NCBI GenBank assembly: GCA_023228085.1
Contig: JALOBW010000003.1
Span: 124,001-188,000, forward strand
From: a bacterium
Lineage (GTDB): Bacteria; Patescibacteriota; Minisyncoccia; Minisyncoccales; Minisyncoccaceae
Reading direction: 5' to 3'
DNA length: 64,000 bases
Part shown: positions 57,552 to 64,000 of the stretch, piece after piece
How the letters are laid out: each line of letters starts with the position of its first letter
How positions within the stretch are numbered: position 1 is the first letter of the stretch
Position numbers and translations under genes: made by a program
The notes under the pieces: generated by a model
Seen by the model: only the letters and a program-made list of their open reading frames with translations
Databases searched by the model: none
Told to the model about the DNA's origin: nothing

Positions 57552-58046
57552 CTATTTCTCTTTATTACTCTTGATATATTCTCCAGCAAGAGAAGATCCT
57601 CCTCCACAAAAATAAATTAATTCATTGTTATTTTTGCCCGAACTACTAATAATAGTTTTATTTTCCAAAAAAGAAATAATCATATTTTGCTTGAGATTTT
57701 GTTCAATATCTTTTAGAGCTATTTCTATTTTATTATTACTCAATTTTCCCATCGCATCAAAACTGCATCCTTTAGTAGCCCCGCCATAACTTATAGCAAT
57801 ACGATATAAGTCGCCAGTATTTTTTTTGATCTCAAGTTTTTGATAATAACCTTGCCCCTGCTCCCCCATATAATAATCGCCCTCAATATTTAATGTAGAC
57901 TGCTGTTTGTGATGATTAACCAAAGGAATATCTTCGGCGTTTCTAGATACTTCTTTTTGATAATAAAAATACCCCAACGTAAATATAATTCCTACAAGAA
58001 TAATGCAAAGAAATATTATATAGATTTTTTCTGATTTTTTTGTCAT
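57552..58046 (-). CDS. Anchored hypothetical protein, 164 aa
   Basis: One N-terminal membrane helix (IYIIFLCIILVGIIFTLGYFYY) then an outside domain of about 115 residues with alternating strands (NIEGDYYMGEQGQGYYQKLE; YRIAISYGGATKGCSFDAMG; NELIYFCGGGSSLAGEYI), suggesting a small beta barrel, and two Cys that could form a disulphide. The two Cys fit with the redox protein encoded just upstream. I place the start at 58046 (MTKKSEKI), since 58082 overlaps the upstream stop. Not recognised. Confidence 0.65.
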   Translation of the reverse strand: MTKKSEKIYIIFLCIILVGIIFTLGYFYYQKEVSRNAEDIPLVNHHKQQSTLNIEGDYYMGEQGQGYYQKLEIKKNTGDLYRIAISYGGATKGCSFDAMGKLSNNKIEIALKDIEQNLKQNMIISFLENKTIISSSGKNNNELIYFCGGGSSLAGEYIKSNKEK

Positions 58047-58063
58047 TTTTTCTTTAAAGTTAA

Positions 58064-59299
58064 CTAGCCAAACATTAACCATTCGGGCTTAAATATAAGC
58101 ATAAGACCAATCGCAAGCATTAACAGACCACCAATAAGACGTGATGCGCGAACATATTTGGTGGTGACGCCTGTCATTTCAAGTGTAATCATGGCAATAA
58201 AAAAAACTATTAAATCGTCTAACATGAAGAAGAATATATAAGAAAGTATATATAAATAATACTGCCATGTAGGTAGATTACTTAGAGCAAGGACTTGAGT
58301 ATATATTGCAGGCAGACCAGCAGAACAAACTAATTCTACAAGATTAACTGCAAAAGCTAAAAGAATAATTCCAACTAAAGATAATAACAAGTTTTTTTGT
58401 CCAACGATTGATCGTATTCTATCAAAAACTTTCTTCTTTTTGTTGCTTGTCTCTATGGAGCAACCACCAGTTTTATTGACCATAAATTCACGCAAGCTAT
58501 ACCCTCCTCCAACTAATGCGATAATTCCTATTACTATTCTAACCCATATAACAAAGCCTAAGAAAATAATTAGATTTAGCCAGGCAGCCATAAATAAAAA
58601 ATAAACAAATGCTGATGCTACAATAAAAGTTGAACCAAGTAGCCACATTCTTTTTTTATCTTTCATTCCCAAGAGCAAGCTTATCAAAAATAACAGTGTC
58701 CACATAGCACAAGGATTAAATCCATCTAAGATTCCTATAAGTACAGTTAAAACCGGAAGAGAAAACTTCATAACGTCAATATTTCCGAATAGTGGAATTT
58801 TTATAACCATACTATTCTCTTGATTGAGGTTTTCTTGGGAAGAATTATCACTGTTGCGCTGTTGATCTATTGTTTTTGTATTATTATGGTTTTCTATAAT
58901 TGGACTAACAATATCAACACATGCTCTAAGTGAACATTCTTTCACTCTTTCTTCAATTTTTGTAGAAGTTATCCCTTCTGTATAACCAACAAAGTATTTA
59001 TCCCCTATTACTAAAAATGGAATACCAGTCACATTCGCATTTATTTTTGAGGCAATATCTTGCATTAGCTTCACATTTTCTTGATTGTGGTATATTTCAA
59101 ATTCTTTTATGGTTAAGCTAGAGTATTTATTTTTTAGACTAGAAAGGTAAGGCTTTTCTTGTGCGCAATGAGGACACCCTTCTCCATAAAAAAAATAAGC
59201 ATTAACTGGTAATGATGTAGCTGAGGCTGACTGAAAAATGAAAAAGAATAGAAAGGCGCAAAGCAGTAATATTTTTTTTATATTTTCTTTAATATTCAT
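58064..59299 (-). CDS. Thioredoxin-like CPHC protein fused to a DsbD/CcdA-like membrane domain
   Basis: 411 residues. A signal peptide (about 1-28), then a thioredoxin-fold domain with the CPHC active site (GEGCPHCAQEKPYL, Cys 42 and 45) and the cis-Pro GIPFLV; a short linker; then six helices of a DsbD/CcdA-type domain with the two membrane cysteines in FNPCAMW (near 195) and VELVCSAGLP (near 323). This would carry reducing or oxidising equivalents across the membrane to the outer thioredoxin domain and to pilin, secreted or anchored Cys proteins. The small Cys protein gene follows directly. Confidence 0.85.
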   Translation of the reverse strand: MNIKENIKKILLLCAFLFFFIFQSASATSLPVNAYFFYGEGCPHCAQEKPYLSSLKNKYSSLTIKEFEIYHNQENVKLMQDIASKINANVTGIPFLVIGDKYFVGYTEGITSTKIEERVKECSLRACVDIVSPIIENHNNTKTIDQQRNSDNSSQENLNQENSMVIKIPLFGNIDVMKFSLPVLTVLIGILDGFNPCAMWTLLFLISLLLGMKDKKRMWLLGSTFIVASAFVYFLFMAAWLNLIIFLGFVIWVRIVIGIIALVGGGYSLREFMVNKTGGCSIETSNKKKKVFDRIRSIVGQKNLLLSLVGIILLAFAVNLVELVCSAGLPAIYTQVLALSNLPTWQYYLYILSYIFFFMLDDLIVFFIAMITLEMTGVTTKYVRASRLIGGLLMLAIGLMLIFKPEWLMFG

Positions 59300-59431
59300 C
59301 GGAAGACATTTAATTAATATTTAAAAACAATTTTGTTAAATGGTTTGAGCTATAAATACACAAAATTGGCAAATACATAATAGCACAAATTAGGTACTAA
59401 AAGCTAGCAACAAAATGCCCATGAATAATAT

Positions 59432-59460
59432 TGTAAAAAATTGATTTTTATAGTATATAT
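59432..59460 (+). promoter_or_regulatory. Promoter of tRNA-Ser(UGA)
   Basis: TTGTAA, 17-base spacer, TATATA; transcription would begin near 59467, 30 bases before the tRNA. Confidence 0.65.
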
Positions 59461-59496
59461 AGTTTGTTATATATCAGAAGTCTTTGAAAAAATTTT

Positions 59497-59584
<88 letters not shown>

Positions 59585-59588
59585 ATAA

Positions 59589-59611
59589 AAAGACACCGTT
59601 ATGGTGTTTTT
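59589..59611 (+). terminator. Terminator of tRNA-Ser(UGA)
   Basis: ACACC, loop GTTAT, GGTGT and a T run just after the tRNA. Confidence 0.8.
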
Positions 59612-59617
59612 GTTTTT

Positions 59618-59711
59618 GGGAGAGGGGGCGAAGGCGGAAGCCTGTCTGAGGCTGAGCCAGGTCGGAGGAAAATTACAGCAGTAATTTATCCGATGACGAA
59701 TCCCTCTCCCT
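59618..59711 (+). repeat. tRNA-adjacent structured element, copy D
   Basis: Outer stem GGGAGAGGG (59618-59626) with CCCTCTCCC (59702-59710), nine pairs. Hairpin 1 AGCCT-GTCTG-AGGCT. TCGGA (59662-59666) with TCCGA (59689-59693) closes hairpin 2 AAATTA-CAGCAG-TAATTT. Its 3' arm is a 20-bp copy of the tRNA-Ser(UGA) 3' end (59564-59583 and 59697-59716, identical), so the element lies between two copies of that end. Confidence 0.88.
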
Positions 59712-59712
59712 C

Positions 59713-59777
59713 CGCCTTCGCCTCGCTGAAGCTCGGCTTCGGCGGACATAGGTCCGCTGAAAACGAGCGAAAGCGGG
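59713..59777 (+). repeat. tRNA-Ser tail element, copy 2
   Basis: Same three-way-junction plan as 48898-48963 with only a few changes (loops TCG and ATAG instead of TCA and AAA, both in loops). It follows the second copy of the tRNA-Ser 3' end sequence and precedes a strong terminator. Confidence 0.88.
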
Positions 59778-59782
59778 TAATA

Positions 59783-59809
59783 AAAAACCACCGTTAAGGT
59801 GGTTTTTTT
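59783..59809 (+). terminator. Terminator after copy D and the tail element
   Basis: AAACCACC, loop, GGTGGTTT and a T run. It implies the region between the tRNA terminator and here is transcribed as a unit or by read-through. Confidence 0.85.
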
Positions 59810-59866
59810 GGGGAGAAGATTCCTTCTGTCTTAAAGTTAAATCATATTCACTGTTTATAATTTATT

Positions 59867-59894
59867 TTGATGTAAAAATCTTTAATGGTATTAT
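59867..59894 (+). promoter_or_regulatory. Promoter of the gene at 59934
   Basis: TTGATG, 16-base spacer, TATTAT, 40 bases before the ATG. Confidence 0.6.
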
Positions 59895-59933
59895 TTAAAT
59901 AATAATAAAAGATTAATAAAAAAAATAAACAAT

Positions 59934-60260
59934 ATGAAAATCATTAAATGGACATCTAGAATACTAGCCTTATGTATTCTGCTTATTGCTCTACCTTTTT
60001 ATTTTGGTTATGATAATCCATTACCATTTATAGATCCTAATTATTCCGTATGGGAAAATCTTGCCTTATCTATAATGCCTTTAATTTTTGTTGCCTTAGC
60101 ATTAGGATGGAAGTATCCAAAATTTTCAGGCTGGTTTATAGTTATTTCAACCGTAGTTGTTTTTATTGTTGGATTTTTGACCGACGCAAACCTGAGTATT
60201 AATTTAGCTATTCCGGTTATTCCTGGAATTCTATATTTAGTAGACGGATACAAAAAATAA
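59934..60260 (+). CDS. Small membrane protein, paralogue 2
   Basis: 108 residues with about four transmembrane helices. Shares the SRILxLxI start, W(E/Q)(N/D)(L/S) loop, GWKYPKFSGWF middle and IPVIPGILYLVDGYKK end with the protein at 50136. The two genes flank the tRNA-to-tRNA accessory stretch but face the same way, so this is more likely an ordinary paralogue pair. Own promoter and terminator. Function unknown. Confidence 0.75.
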   Translation: MKIIKWTSRILALCILLIALPFYFGYDNPLPFIDPNYSVWENLALSIMPLIFVALALGWKYPKFSGWFIVISTVVVFIVGFLTDANLSINLAIPVIPGILYLVDGYKK

Positions 60261-60309
60261 TCAAGAATTGTAAATTTTTATTTAATAGCGTTAGTGTTAG
60301 TTAGTTATT

Positions 60310-60340
60310 CTAAAACCACTCTTTGAAGTGGTTTTGGTTT
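60310..60340 (+). terminator. Terminator of the gene at 59934
   Basis: AAAACCACT, loop CTTTGA, AGTGGTTTT, GGTTTT. Confidence 0.85.
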
Positions 60341-60391
60341 TAGGATTAGGATGATGTAGAACTAAATACTAAATGTGTGGTATATTTTGGG

Positions 60392-60397
60392 TATAAT
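60392..60397 (+). promoter_or_regulatory. -10 box of the DUF2207 gene
   Basis: A perfect TATAAT 11 bases before the ATG at 60408; the -35 is poor. Start expected near 60404, so the leader is only about four bases. Confidence 0.5.
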
Positions 60398-60407
60398 AAT
60401 TTTGCTT

Positions 60408-62114
60408 ATGAAAATAAAAAACTTTTTATTAATAATATTAGCTTTGGTATCGTTTTTTTCTTTTTCCGATGTACAGGCAGAGGAGATAAGTGATTATAAA
60501 GTAGAAATACAGGTAAACCAAGATTCGGCTGTAAATGTTAAAGAAACAATTATTTATGATTTTGGTGACGAAGAAAGGCATGGCATATATAGAGATCTTC
60601 CTTATAAATATAAGAATAGTGCAGGAAGTTTTAATTTGAGATACAAAGATTTTTCAGTGAAAAACGAAAAGGGTGATGATTATAATTTTTCAATATCAAG
60701 AACTGGCGATTCTTATAATATAAGGATTGGAGACGAAGATGTACTCGTGACTGGGAAAAAAGAATATGTCATCTCATATACTGTAAATCGTGCAATAACT
60801 TATTTTTCCGATCATGATGAATTTTACTGGAATGCTGTTGGGACTGAATGGAATGTTCCAATAGCGAAAGCAACTGTAATTATGAATGGGTTTGGAATCA
60901 TAAATACAAAATGCTATTTGGGGAAATATGGAGAAGGTAATGAATGTCCTGTTTCGCAGATAAAGAATACCTATCAGTCTTTGGCTGAAAATGTTGGTAA
61001 TGGTAATGGGATAACAATAGTGATGGGATTTAATAAAGGATTAATATACGAGCCAACCCAAAATGAAAAAATTATTGAGTTTATTAAAGATAATTGGGGT
61101 ATCGCAATTCCATTCTTAGTTTTGATATTCCTTTTATGGATGTGGCTAAGATATGGACGAGATCCAAAAGGAAAAGGAGTTATTATCGCCCAATACTCTC
61201 CCCTCCCAAATTTATCACCAATAGAATCTAAGGCGGTAATGGATGAAAGTGTTAGTATGCAAAAAATTGCTGCCGAAATAATAACACTCGCAGTTAAAAA
61301 ATATATAACCATAGAGCAAACCGAAGAAAAAACATTGGGATTATTTAAGTCAGAAAATTATACATTTAAGAAAGTTAAAAATCCAGACGCCCAATTGACT
61401 GATTTTCAACTGAAACTTATGGAGGCGTTTTTTTCAAACAAGGATAATAAAGATATTAGTCAGATATCAACATCAGAAATAAAAGATAATCCCGAAGCTA
61501 TATCAAAACTGATCACACTAGAGGGTCCAAAAATCATTTATAAAAAACTAACTGATGAAAAATATTTTCCAGAGAATCCCCAGAGTATAAGGCTTAATTA
61601 CATAATTTTTGGAATACTAGTTTCAATCCTGTGTATAACACCAATGATATTTGATCCATTTTTTGGATGGGTAAATGTTTTGGCAATACTAATATCAGGA
61701 ATACTAATTATATTTTTTGGGTTTATAATGCCAAGAAAAACTATAAAAGGAGTCCAAACAACAGAGTACTTATTAGGACTTAAGAAATATATATCGGTAG
61801 CCGAAGCAGAAAGAATAAAGTTTCATAATGCTCCAGCAAAAAAGCCTGAGCATTTTGAAGAATTACTTCCTTACGCAATAATATTTGATTTGGAAAAAGA
61901 ATGGGCTAAAAAATTTGAGGGTATGGAATATAATCCAAGTTGGTATTCGGGAACAAATTACTCAACATTCAATACAGCGGTTTTTGTTTCAAGTATGAAC
62001 AATCTAAGTGATTCCATTTCGCAAACAATGACAACTGCAAGTAGTGGAGGAAGTGGATTTTCGGGAGGAGGTGCTGGTGGTGGTTTTGGTGGAGGCGGAG
62101 GCGGAAGTTGGTAA
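60408..62114 (+). CDS. DUF2207 membrane protein
   Basis: The 568-residue protein has a signal peptide (MKIKNFLLIILALVSFFSFS, cut near AEE), a long outside N-terminal domain typical of DUF2207 (YKVEIQVNQDSAVNVKETII, GIYRDLPYKYKNSAG, YFSDHDEFYWNAVGTEWNVP), one helix at about 225-245, a cytoplasmic segment beginning RYGRDPKGKGVIIAQYSPLP, two more helices near 390-440 and a Gly/Ser-rich C-terminal tail (GGSGFSGGGAGGGFGGGG, then SW). DUF2207 proteins are widespread in Gram-positive bacteria with unknown function. Start chosen at the signal peptide; 11 codons upstream are open. Confidence 0.88.
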   Translation: MKIKNFLLIILALVSFFSFSDVQAEEISDYKVEIQVNQDSAVNVKETIIYDFGDEERHGIYRDLPYKYKNSAGSFNLRYKDFSVKNEKGDDYNFSISRTGDSYNIRIGDEDVLVTGKKEYVISYTVNRAITYFSDHDEFYWNAVGTEWNVPIAKATVIMNGFGIINTKCYLGKYGEGNECPVSQIKNTYQSLAENVGNGNGITIVMGFNKGLIYEPTQNEKIIEFIKDNWGIAIPFLVLIFLLWMWLRYGRDPKGKGVIIAQYSPLPNLSPIESKAVMDESVSMQKIAAEIITLAVKKYITIEQTEEKTLGLFKSENYTFKKVKNPDAQLTDFQLKLMEAFFSNKDNKDISQISTSEIKDNPEAISKLITLEGPKIIYKKLTDEKYFPENPQSIRLNYIIFGILVSILCITPMIFDPFFGWVNVLAILISGILIIFFGFIMPRKTIKGVQTTEYLLGLKKYISVAEAERIKFHNAPAKKPEHFEELLPYAIIFDLEKEWAKKFEGMEYNPSWYSGTNYSTFNTAVFVSSMNNLSDSISQTMTTASSGGSGFSGGGAGGGFGGGGGGSW

Positions 62115-62116
62115 TA

Positions 62117-62146
62117 TTAAAACTCGCTTAAGCGAGTTTTAATTTA
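62117..62146 (+). terminator. Terminator of the DUF2207 gene
   Basis: A perfect palindrome (62119-62140) of 11 bases each way, AAAACTCGCTT and its complement, followed by AATTTATT. Confidence 0.85.
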
Positions 62147-62169
62147 TTAATAATTTTTTTGATAAATTT

Positions 62170-62198
62170 TTGCAAAATATTTGAATTTTATTTATAAT
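62170..62198 (+). promoter_or_regulatory. Promoter of the gene at 62234
   Basis: TTGCAA (62170-62175), 17-base spacer, TATAAT (62193-62198). Confidence 0.8.
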
Positions 62199-62233
62199 GA
62201 TAGTAAAATTACTTTATAAAAAAACCTCACACT

Positions 62234-63667
62234 ATGTCTGATCAAAGACTAATAGATACCATAAAGCATAAAAAATCATTAGGGGTTGGAGATCAAGAGA
62301 TAATTAAAACTCTTATTGGTTTTGGATGGAGAGAAGAAGATATTGTGATTGCAATGCAGGGCTTGACTGGTACAAGTACAACCCTTGCTTCTCAAAATCA
62401 AAGCAGTATTCCCACTCCCCTAGTTTCGGTTGAAGGCAAAGAAAATCAACAACCGCAGATTATTTTTAATGGTAAAAAAATTGATGATACTCCAAAGAAA
62501 AAATCCATACTTATTCCTTCAATAATAGTTTTGATTTCTTTAACCTTGATTGCCAGTGTAATTCTTTTTTCCAACATATTAAAACTTAATCCAGATATTT
62601 TTTCTACAATAACGTCATTGTTTGCTAAAAAAGAACAACCAGTGCAAACTACCCCAACTAATCCTGATGTCGTCACCCCTTCTCCAGAAGGAGTACGAAC
62701 TTATGGTCCGTATGATTCTGCTAGTAAATTAATGATGGTTGATGGTAGATTTGCATTCTTTTATGAAAAAAGTGGATCTCAATACATAAATTTGAATGGA
62801 TCAATATCTGGACCATACCAAAGATCGGAGAAAAAAGGTATTCCGCGATCATTGATTCCAATAATTACTAAATCCAATTATGGATATTCATTTTATGAGG
62901 GAGATAAAGGATGGTCAGTAAATATAAATGGAGTAATTAATGGTCCATTCGCGGGGGCAACAAATGTAGACTGTTCGCAAGCTGGATGTATCTATGCAAT
63001 TAAGAATAAAGATGATATTTATTTTAACATCCATATAAATGATAAAAAACTTGGACCATATATATCTATTGATAATGTAGTATATATTTCCGATAGTGGG
63101 TTCTATGGATTTTCTTACATAAGCAATAGTAAGAAATATGTTAATATGAACGGAAAGGTATATGGTCCGTACGATAATATCGGAAATGGTGTAATGTATA
63201 AAAATGAAAAGTTCTACTTTTTATACAGTGAAAGCGGGAAACAGTATGTGAATATAAATGGAAGCTCTTATGAAAGTATGGATAGTACTGTTTATGATTA
63301 TCAAAAATCTCTATTCTCTTTTTCTTACATAAAAGATAGTAAAAAGTATGTGAATATAAATGGACTAGAAGTTCTTTCTAACGAAAAAGACGAGCTAGCT
63401 CAGAATCACGTTTATAGAAAAGATGATGGATATCACGTTAATATAAATGGTCAGGACAAAGGGATATACGTAAAAACTACTCCTATTTATATAGAAGGAA
63501 ATAATTATATCTTTGGGTACCAGACAGCTAGTGGACAGTGGTATGTGAATATAAACGGTAGCGATAAAGGTCCTTATCAAAGTGTTTATTATCAACTGTT
63601 TGTAGGTAATGGACACTATGGATATATATTCCAAAAAGATGGAACCTGGAATGTAGAAGTAAAATAA
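62234..63667 (+). CDS. Anchored surface protein with YVNINGxxxGPY repeats
   Basis: The 477-residue protein begins with a cytoplasmic helical bundle (MSDQRLIDTIKHKKSLGVGD, FGWREEDIVIAM, UBA-like), a disordered linker, one membrane helix (residues 91-112, ILIPSIIVLISLTLIASVIL) and an outside domain of about 320 residues made of roughly ten repeats: (W/Y)xVNINGxxxGPY separated by 25-35 residues with FGFSYI/YGYSFYE strands. This is a beta-propeller or beta-solenoid-like, WG-repeat style layout. It is likely an adhesion or sensing protein. No enzyme motif. Own strong promoter. Confidence 0.8.
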   Translation: MSDQRLIDTIKHKKSLGVGDQEIIKTLIGFGWREEDIVIAMQGLTGTSTTLASQNQSSIPTPLVSVEGKENQQPQIIFNGKKIDDTPKKKSILIPSIIVLISLTLIASVILFSNILKLNPDIFSTITSLFAKKEQPVQTTPTNPDVVTPSPEGVRTYGPYDSASKLMMVDGRFAFFYEKSGSQYINLNGSISGPYQRSEKKGIPRSLIPIITKSNYGYSFYEGDKGWSVNINGVINGPFAGATNVDCSQAGCIYAIKNKDDIYFNIHINDKKLGPYISIDNVVYISDSGFYGFSYISNSKKYVNMNGKVYGPYDNIGNGVMYKNEKFYFLYSESGKQYVNINGSSYESMDSTVYDYQKSLFSFSYIKDSKKYVNINGLEVLSNEKDELAQNHVYRKDDGYHVNINGQDKGIYVKTTPIYIEGNNYIFGYQTASGQWYVNINGSDKGPYQSVYYQLFVGNGHYGYIFQKDGTWNVEVK

Positions 63668-63670
63668 ATT

Positions 63671-63695
63671 ATAAACCGCTTAACGGCGGTTTTTG
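63671..63695 (+). terminator. Terminator of the gene at 62234
   Basis: AAACCGC, loop TTAACG, GCGGTTT and TTGTG. Confidence 0.8.
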
Positions 63696-63739
63696 TGTTG
63701 ATTTTAATTTGATTTCTGATACTATGGATACTGTATTTT

Positions 63740-63811
63740 GCCCTCGTAGTTCAATGGATAGAATACGAGCTTGCGGAGCTTGCGATAGAGGTTCGAATCC
63801 TCTCGAGGGCA
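63740..63811 (+). tRNA. tRNA-Arg(GCG)
   Basis: A 72-nt class I tRNA: acceptor GCCCTCG/CGAGGGC, D arm GTTC-AATGGATA-GAAT, anticodon arm CGAGC-TTGCGGA-GCTTG giving anticodon GCG, T arm AGAGG-TTCGAAT-CCTCT, discriminator A. CCA is not encoded. Most bacteria use an ACG anticodon (deaminated to ICG) for these Arg codons. Confidence 0.9.
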
Positions 63812-63818
63812 CATACAA

Positions 63819-63848
63819 AAAATACTCTCAGTAGAGAGTATTTTTTTG
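63819..63848 (+). terminator. Terminator of tRNA-Arg
   Basis: TACTCTC, loop AGTA, GAGAGTA and seven T. Confidence 0.88.
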
Positions 63849-63855
63849 TATCTTG

Positions 63856-63945
63856 AGGGGATGAGAAGACTTTTGGTCTGACTGAGACAAAAGCCAGCCT
63901 GAGTCAATTCTAGCAAGGATTGATGCGAAGGCGACTCCCCTTTTT
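63856..63945 (+). repeat. tRNA-adjacent structured element, copy A
   Basis: Outer stem AGGGGA (63856-63861) with TCCCCT (63936-63941), then TTTT. Hairpin 1: CTTTT/AAAAG plus GTCT/AGAC around loop GACTG. Hairpin 2: TCAATTC-TAGCAA-GGATTGA (one G-T pair). GCCT/AGGC flank hairpin 2. It follows the tRNA-Arg gene and its terminator; the outer stem with the T run can itself act as a terminator. From 63946 to the edge I see no supported feature. Confidence 0.82.
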
Positions 63946-64000
63946 AAAGAAATAAAAAAGAGGCTTTTGTTTTACCTCTATTAGATGTTTTAAAAAAAGC

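Noticed and set aside
61700..62112. Frameshift in the Gly-rich tail of the DUF2207 protein
   Set aside because: The Gly/Ser tail is in frame to a normal stop and is typical of the family.

Overview
The window reads as an ultra-small, host-associated-type bacterium of the Candidate Phyla Radiation (Patescibacteria), most likely Parcubacteria-like. The reasons are low GC with a standard code (TGA is used as a stop), compact operons with overlapping stops and starts, a type IV pilus gene set without a secretin, few biosynthetic genes, a cupin-type glucose-6-phosphate isomerase, RNase J, an S6-SSB-S18 operon with no rplI after rpsR, and many small AT-rich membrane proteins. The taxonomic call is inference; no rRNA is present. 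Layout: 1-15.5 kb is core (start of a probable Mur ligase, ruvA, rpsT, holA, mutM, a lone receiver protein, SdpI-like and holin-like membrane proteins, secG, an oligopeptide-binding protein carrying an internal peptidoglycan-binding domain, pgi, rnj, trpS, phosphomannomutase, a LamG prepilin, rpsF-ssb-rpsR, recA). 15.8-25 kb holds rpoB-rpoC-ftsK on the minus strand. 25.5-39.8 kb is type IV pilus machinery: pilD and four minor prepilins run straight into ligA and rodA; two tandem major-pilin paralogues have their own promoters; pilM-N-O-P-B-T-C form one operon. Divergent comF follows. Pili plus comF suggest DNA uptake by natural transformation. From 40.6 to 48.4 kb lies a defence island on the minus strand: a HaeIII-like restriction-modification pair (predicted target GGCC), a DUF4145 protein, an unidentified structured RNA, an AAA ATPase with a TOPRIM-like end (OLD-like), and a second restriction-modification cassette of two methyltransferases plus a nuclease. 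From 48.6 kb to the end is accessory DNA: three tRNA genes, small membrane proteins, an XRE regulator, a TetA-like exporter, ndk, a DNA-alkylation-repair protein, RNase H with a viroplasmin domain, a CPHC thioredoxin fused to a DsbD-like membrane domain, and two large surface proteins. The most unusual material is non-coding. (1) A family of about 90-nt structured elements sits next to every tRNA gene in the window (four copies); a conserved CAGCAG hairpin loop sits on stems whose sequence changes but whose pairing is kept, and one copy is bracketed by a 20-bp duplication of a tRNA 3' end. (2) A second 65-nt three-way-junction element is attached to both tRNA-Ser 3' ends. (3) A strongly folded RNA of about 220-260 nt lies in the defence island. 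(4) Mosaic intergenic repeats made of recurring modules (a GGGATTAGTAAT start, a nested-hairpin CCGCCTTCGG module, an ATTCCC/GGGAAT hairpin followed by GACAAA, and AGGTC-G-GACCT palindromes) occupy several intergenic gaps and sometimes look recruited as terminators.
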